Assembly: GCF_965363235.1 (NCBI RefSeq)
Contig: NC_134844.1
Location: 49,534,872-49,598,871 of the forward strand
Direction: 5' to 3'
DNA length: 64,000 nt
Origin: Mytilus galloprovincialis
Taxonomy: Eukaryota; Mollusca; Bivalvia; Mytilida; Mytilidae
The notes under the pieces are model-generated. The model did not search any database, was not told the origin of the DNA, and saw nothing but the letters and a program-made list of their open reading frames with translations. Shown piece after piece: positions 58,460 through 64,000 of this stretch. Position numbers and translations under genes: made by a program. Each line of letters begins with the position of its first letter. Position 1 is the stretch's first letter.

Positions 58460-59700
58460 ACAAGAGAATGACAATTTATTTGAATAGAACCTGCAGTAAC
58501 ACATGTGCTGTAAAAGGACAAGATAATGACAATTTATTTGAATAGAACCTGTAAAAGGACAAGATAATGACAATTTATTTGAATAGAACCTGTAAAAGGA
58601 CAAGAGAATGACAATTTATTTGAATAGAACCTGTAAAAGGACAAGATAATGACAATTTATTTAAACTGAACCTGTAAAAGGACAAGAGAATGACAATTTA
58701 TTTGAATAGAACCTGTAAAAGGACAAGATAATGACAATTTATTTGAATAGAACCTGTAAAAGGACAAGAGAATGACAATTTATTTGAATAGAACCTGTAA
58801 AAGGACAAGATAATGACAATTTATTTAAACTGAACCTGTAAAAGGACAAGAGAATGACAATTTATTTGAATAGAACCTGTAAAAGGACAAGAGAATGACA
58901 ATTTATTTGAATAGAACCTGTAAAAGGACAAGATAATGACAATTTATTTAAACTGAACCTGTAAAAGGACAAGAGAATGACAATTTATTTGAATAGAACC
59001 TGTAAAAGGACAAGATAATGACAATTTATTTGAATAGAACCTGTAAAAGGACAAGATAATGACAATTTATTTAAACTGAACCTGTAAAAGGACTAGAGAA
59101 TGACAATTTATTTGAATAGAACCTGTAAAAGGACAAGAGAATGACAATTTATTTGAATAGAACCTGTAAAAGGACAAGATAATGACAATTTATTTAAACT
59201 GAACCTGTAAAAGGACAAGAGAATGACAATTTATTTGAATAGAACCTGTAAAAGGACAAGAGAATGACAATTTATTTGAATAGAACCTGTAAAAGGACAA
59301 GATAATGACAATTTATTTAAACTGAACCTGTAAAAGGACAAGATAATGACAATTTATTTAAACTGAACCTGTAAAAGGACAAGATAATGACAATTTATTT
59401 AAACTGAACCTGTAAAAGGACAAGATAATGACAATTTATTTGAATAGAACCTGTAAAAGGACAAGCGAAAAACAATTTATTTTAATTGAAACTTGAAAAC
59501 AACAAGTGAACAACAATTTATTTTAATTGAAACTTGAAAAGAACAAGTGAATAACAAATTATTTTTATTGAACCTTGAAAAGAACAAGTGAAAAACAATT
59601 TATTTTTAATTGAACCTTGAAAGAACAAGAGAAACAGCAATTCATTTAATTATATACCTGTTAGAGAACCAGAGAACAACAATTTATTTCAAATGAATCT
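58460..59700 (+). repeat. 41-bp minisatellite, about 24 good and 5-6 decayed units
   Basis: The unit is ACAAGATAATGACAATTTAT followed by TTGAATAGAACCTGTAAAAG and G. Two body types occur: TTGAATAGAA and TTAAACTGAA. The first unit is interrupted by a short insertion near 58493. From about 59460 units decay (GTGAACAACAATTTATTTTA). Confidence 0.95.
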
Positions 59701-60499
59701 ATAAGATTTATTGGAATGACACTTTTAGATGATGTATCAGGAATATAGCAGTTTGAAAACAATTCATTAAAAAGTTAAAATATATGATTTTGTATTTTGT
59801 ATATGTTGAACAGTGGTAGTCACAGAAGGCTCTATTTACAGACACACTATTTTCCCTACCATGAAATAGAAATTTCACTTCATACATTTTATGTATGACA
59901 AATGACAAAAAATGTACATATTGTTTTAGAAGATAATTTTTTTTACTGACTATGGTCACATTATTTTTTTCCTTAAAGTTACGATCATTATTTGAGACCT
60001 CTGACAAATCACAAAAAGGATGTCTATCAGACAGTGGTCCCATGACCAGAACCTGATTTCATGGATTAAAAGATTTAAAATCGACCAGAAAACCGTAAAA
60101 ATGTGGTCAAGATCAGATGAAAAAAGAGGGATGAAAGATGAAACCTGCTAAACGGACATGTACATCTAACAATCATTACAACACCACATATATTTGACCT
60201 ATTGCTTATAGTATTAAAAGGCTTTCAATACAAAATCAATTATTATTTGTAAAGTAGGCTTGACTTTTTAGTGTGTGCACTCTTATTTCAAAATGGTTGG
60301 CCTTTTTGGTAGAAATGCCAATTAACATGTACTAAAAGGTGACACAAAAGTTTCCTTTTATTTGGTAAATATATGTCATCTCCTTGAGCAAAAATCTGAA
60401 TTTAAACCATTGAAGGCTGTTGGTTGAAAAATAACTACTCCAGGTATTTCTGCAAAATTGCATAGTTTAACTTCACAGAAGAATTAATTTTTAAGTTTT
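59701..60499. other. Non-coding stretch, nothing recognised
   Basis: The minus-strand 111-codon frame at 59708-60043 has no known match and is AT-rich; I do not call it a gene. Confidence 0.4.
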
Positions 60500-60845
60500 T
60501 AAGCTCACTTGCCCCAAAGGGCCAAGTGAGCTATTTTCATCACTTGGCATCTGTCATCATCATTGTGGTCAACTTTTTACATTTTGAACTTCTTCTGAGA
60601 ACCACTGAATGAAATGGAACCAAACATGGCATGATTGTTCCTTATGAGGTGCTGATAAAGTGTTGCTTCTTTGTTGCCTATTTACTGTTCAGGATGGCCA
60701 CCAGGATTTTTCTTGACCTGAATATGGGGTCAAAATTAAAATAAATTTGTCCCAATCATTATTTGGGTATCTGTTACGATTACATGATTTCTAAAACCAA
60801 ATTAGAATCAGTTGGACCACACAGGCTTTTGAAAGCCTCTAGTTC
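60500..60845 (+). repeat. Dispersed repeat headed by hairpin GCTCACTTGCCC / GGGCCAAGTGAGC
   Basis: The hairpin TAGCTCACTTGGCCC-type head at 60508-60533 is followed by TCACTTGGCATCTGTCATC, AGAACCACTGAATGAAATGG and AGGATGGCCACCAGG. Comparable repeats are common in bivalve DNA (from memory). Confidence 0.6.
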
Positions 60846-61829
60846 TGTTAACTTCAAGGATGAGATTATCTTGCTTACAGTAATGTTTAGTTAACAACAA
60901 TTTCATTGTAGCAATTCCAGTTGATATGTAACATATGGAATTGCTACAATGAAAAGGTTTTTGAGTACATAAAAAATAATGAGATGCAATTCATTGTTTT
61001 CTACAGACTAAAGTTATCAAAAGTTGAACAAATAAAAATGTAATGGCATCATCACCAATGGGATAGCATCTAATATTAAAATTACACAATACACACTTTC
61101 TGTTTTCTCTTTCTAAGTTTTGCCATCTTCCAGTTTCTATTGGAAATTTCATGTTCAGATTTGAAATTTTAAAAATTAAGATATATAAATATATATATAT
61201 ATCTGTCAGTCATCCAAAATACTGAAAAATTTCTCAAACCAATAGTATCCTGAAAGAAACGATAATTTGATTACCAGATTTGGACAAATTCAAATTATTT
61301 TGGTGTCATAAATTGATAAATCATCACATTACAAGTTCAAGTTGAGGTAATTATGTGTAATTTAATTATTTGGTCATTCTTGTAATGTTAACATGCAAAG
61401 TTTAATTAGTTGACAGAATTGTAATTATGACTTTTGTACTAATTAGACTGAATTCGTTCAGTCAAAACTTGTCATGATTAAATGGACTATAAATTTTGTA
61501 AATTGAAAAAGTAGGGACAGAGTAGGATAGGAACTTCAATAGAATTCAACAACAACAATCTGAGTGCTATAAAAAGAAGAAAAAGAGAGAAACAAAAAAG
61601 AGAATTGTACTATTCCAGTAGGAGTCATAGTGTAATGACATTTACCATGGAAGTCATTGTATGAAATTTTGGCTTGGAAGTATTAATTAGAAAATCTTAC
61701 AGTGAGTTTTGTATTAGTTTAGTGCAAGAGCTAAGTTTATGTCTTCAGCATTTTTAGCAGATCTCAATGTTTTTCTGATGATTTTATGAAATTAGGACCC
61801 AAAACAATGAATTCAGCAGCCTTGAATAT
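60846..61829. other. AT-rich stretch with a short inverted repeat, no gene
   Basis: CATTGTAGCAATTCCA at 60904-60919 and its inverse TGGAATTGCTACAATG at 60939-60954 form a 16-bp hairpin. Nothing else was recognised. Confidence 0.45.
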
Positions 61830-61938
61830 ATAAAAAAAGAAGAAGTGGTATGATTGCCAATGAGACAACTATCCACAAAAGACCAAAATGACACAGACAT
61901 TAACAACTATAGGTCACCGTACAGCCTTGAAGCCTTGA
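61830..61938 (-). repeat. Short dispersed repeat, main subfamily, minus orientation
   Basis: GGTATGATTGCCAATGAGAC, ATCCACAAAAGACC and AACTATAGGTCACCGTACAG are the reverse of 8021-8172. Confidence 0.75.
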
Positions 61939-63494
61939 AGATGTGCACCTAATTTTGTGTACACATTTTGTGTATGTTTGGCAGATTTTTATAGTAAATC
62001 AATATTCTGCTTTAATTAAAAAAAAAAAAATTGATCACAAGTTCTTTTATCAAGCTACCATTTGTGAAAAAAATGAAGGATTGTTTCAGACTTTTATATT
62101 TGTAATAGTCCCAGGGAATATACAAGCCAAAGTTATTATTATATGAATAAAAGGAAACAAGATGAGAACAATTTGGAAATTAAATATGAGAAGATAGTTT
62201 AAAAGTTAAGTGGGAACATCTGACATACATTTATTCTTTGTGTAATACAAAATAGAAAACAGTATCATCACACTTTCTTTATGAAATAATATGGAGTACA
62301 AAAAACACTGTACACTCCTGAATGAAATTAAATGGTCTCAGTTATTTTCAATTAAAAGACTATTTTAGTTTTCAAATCATTTGAAGTATTGAAAAGATAT
62401 TCTATATTCGAATAAACTTCCGATTAATACAATTTTGTTCATTTAGATGAAAAGTCCTACCCTGAATTATGCATTCCTGAGTCAAGATTTGCTTATTTTT
62501 ACAAAAAAAAATTGGTTTCTTGTTTCTGCTATTATACTATCTAAGAGGGTCAAAGACAAACTTAAAGATACCAACTGTGGCGGATCCAGAACTTTTCATA
62601 ATGGGGGGGCCTACTAACTGACCATGGGGGGGGGACACTCCAGTCAGTGATTCGTAATATAATCAACGAAATGTTTCCCACGAAAGGGGGGACCCAGGCC
62701 CCCCAGCCCCCCCCTATGATCAACTTAATGTGATTATGAAGTCTTATAACTTTCCACCAATATAACCTGCAAACTATTCAGATGTTATATTTGCATCATA
62801 TTTAATTGTAGATATTTGTATTAGCTGAAGTAAAATACATGAGCTTCTGGTACTATATTTACAGGTCTTGAAACTATGATAAATTTCAGCATTTATCTGA
62901 ATATATGCATTTGTTTCCCTACTGAGGTTTTCTATCTAAATTGAAGTTCTTTAACTAACTTTTAAACTTTTTTGAAAATGCATACATGTATCTTAATTTT
63001 AAAGGGAAACTTCGCAAAAAAATCAAAAATTGATATTATGTCCATTCTGTATAAAAATGCTCAAATTTATAGATATTAAAGTTTTATTCCGCTAAATAAG
63101 AGATCACCATCGATTTTAAATTTTGAGTATCAGTTCTCTGCTCTCCGCCATCTTGTCACCTTCTCCGATGAAAAATCCCGATATGTCTATAAACCACAAA
63201 GGAACAAAACTACAGTAAACGATGTAGTCGTAATTGCGTGTCGATATCTTGTCAATCGTACGGTTGTTTTATCTGACTGACTAACTTGATACGGAAAATG
63301 GTCTTATATTTTTAAATAACCATATAGTCTGTTATTTTTAATTGATAATATTGTAATTAGTTAAAATGTCAAAGTTCAAATCATAAATAAGTGTTCCGTG
63401 GAAATTGTTTTCGAAAATCTAATTCGTTCATAATTCTTTCAAGTAATAAACTTTATTTAAATAAATTCGGATCTTCCCTCATCTGATCACCAGC
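61939..63494. other. Non-coding stretch and possible promoter region
   Basis: Holds a MITE piece at 62575-62716. Around 63130-63300 sequence becomes less AT-rich and has CTCCGCCATCTTGTCACC, of a kind often seen near transcription starts. No exon was recognised before 63495. Confidence 0.4.
62575..62716. repeat. MITE copy of the CAGTGGCGGATC family, right end missing
   Basis: It starts CTGTGGCGGATCCAGAAC and follows the interior of 21993-22153 (TTTTCATAATGGGGG, CTAACTGACC, CCAGGCCCCCCAG) but lacks the closing AATCCGCC. Confidence 0.65.
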
Positions 63495-63538
63495 ATGGCT
63501 AAAGGTATTACTCCCAAAGGTATTGGAAGGGGTGTAAG
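63495..63538 (+). CDS. Possible first coding exon of an unidentified gene
   Basis: An ATG with context CAGCATGG opens a frame reading MAKGITPKGIGRGVR up to a donor AAG|GTGACA at 63539. It is GC-richer than its surroundings and follows a promoter-like stretch. The next exon is not seen in the remaining 460 bp. I do not recognise the protein; the call rests on codon and splice-site appearance only. Confidence 0.3.
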
Positions 63539-64000
63539 GTGACACGTCCAGGTATTCAATCGATTTCCTGTCCGGCTGGCTTGCAAGTTCATGCATCGTT
63601 TCACTTCTGTAGGTATTGATCAGTGTACACGACCGTTACTTATAACTTTCCATTTTGAACTATCAGGTGCATGTATAATATACATTTTTGTCTTGCGTGT
63701 CCGAAAGTGATATTTATACTAGTCATTACTGAACTCATACGCTTGTTTATAAATAACATTTCTGGTGTAAAGAATATTATCTATAAAAAAAATTAATACA
63801 AAAAAAAAAAATTGAAGAAATACAAATCTATTTACATATTTTTCCAAGGGTTAATTTGGGGAAATGTAATATATACTCATTGTCAATAGTTTAGGACAGA
63901 TTGGAACATACCAGAATTATTGATTTAAAAAAATGTGCGCACTTGTCGACGATTCGTGTATACATACGCCTAGGTAGAAAGTTACGGAACTATAGTCAGT
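63539..64000. other. Window end, no further exon recognised
   Basis: If the exon at 63495 is real this is its first intron. No acceptor followed by a convincing frame was seen. Confidence 0.35.

Noticed and set aside
59708-60043. 111-codon minus-strand frame
   Set aside because: AT-rich composition, no resemblance, no splice or promoter support.

Overview
The window is eukaryotic and animal: intron-split genes, AT-rich sequence, long non-coding stretches and very dense repeats. The repeat vocabulary (a short repeat ending in CATTGGCAATCATACCACA, modules carrying TGACCTTGACCT, inverted repeats opening with ACGACCGCA) together with the protein matches points to a bivalve mollusc, most likely a mussel of the Mytilus group. 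The species call is from memory of such repeats, not from a search.

Host genes are few. One exon of the complex I subunit NDUFA9 lies on the minus strand at 1429-1602. A complete single-exon TXNL4A (DIM1, U5 snRNP 15 kDa protein) lies at 15009-15437. A five-exon plus-strand gene of unknown function (384 aa) spans 49432-55265, with all four splice junctions keeping frame. A possible first coding exon lies at 63495-63538.

The main discovery candidate is a whole-looking DNA transposon of 8950 bp at 4244-13193. It has 509-bp terminal inverted repeats that look identical by eye and a possible 3-bp target duplication (GAT). It carries two convergent genes: a 936-946 aa PIF1-type helicase with a C-terminal PHD finger, and a split gene for a roughly 774 aa transposase resembling the P-element/THAP9 superfamily. 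Each gene starts at the inner edge of one inverted repeat, so the same DNA could act as promoter for both.

The region 27.2-40.7 kb holds two arrays of one 68-bp satellite in opposite orientations, 5.4 kb and 4.4 kb long, about 3.5 kb apart. The first has a 1151-bp higher-order period and a 403-bp foldback insertion whose target site can be read from the satellite itself. A separate 41-bp minisatellite lies at 58.46-59.70 kb.

The rest is a mosaic of transposon pieces, many nested with readable target duplications: a Mutator-like element (21425-22393, 9-bp duplication) containing a small MITE (5-bp duplication); a MITE with an 8-bp duplication (56069-56367) inside a larger inverted-repeat element; a TTA-flanked foldback (43819-44100); a 1.3-kb inverted-repeat element splitting an older repeat (44695-46039); an L2/CR1-type LINE (47343-48860) inside another repeat; and eroded LINE pieces at 18.4-19.0, 25.7-26.3 and 41.0-41.5 kb. 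All comparisons were made by eye; no alignment or database search was run.
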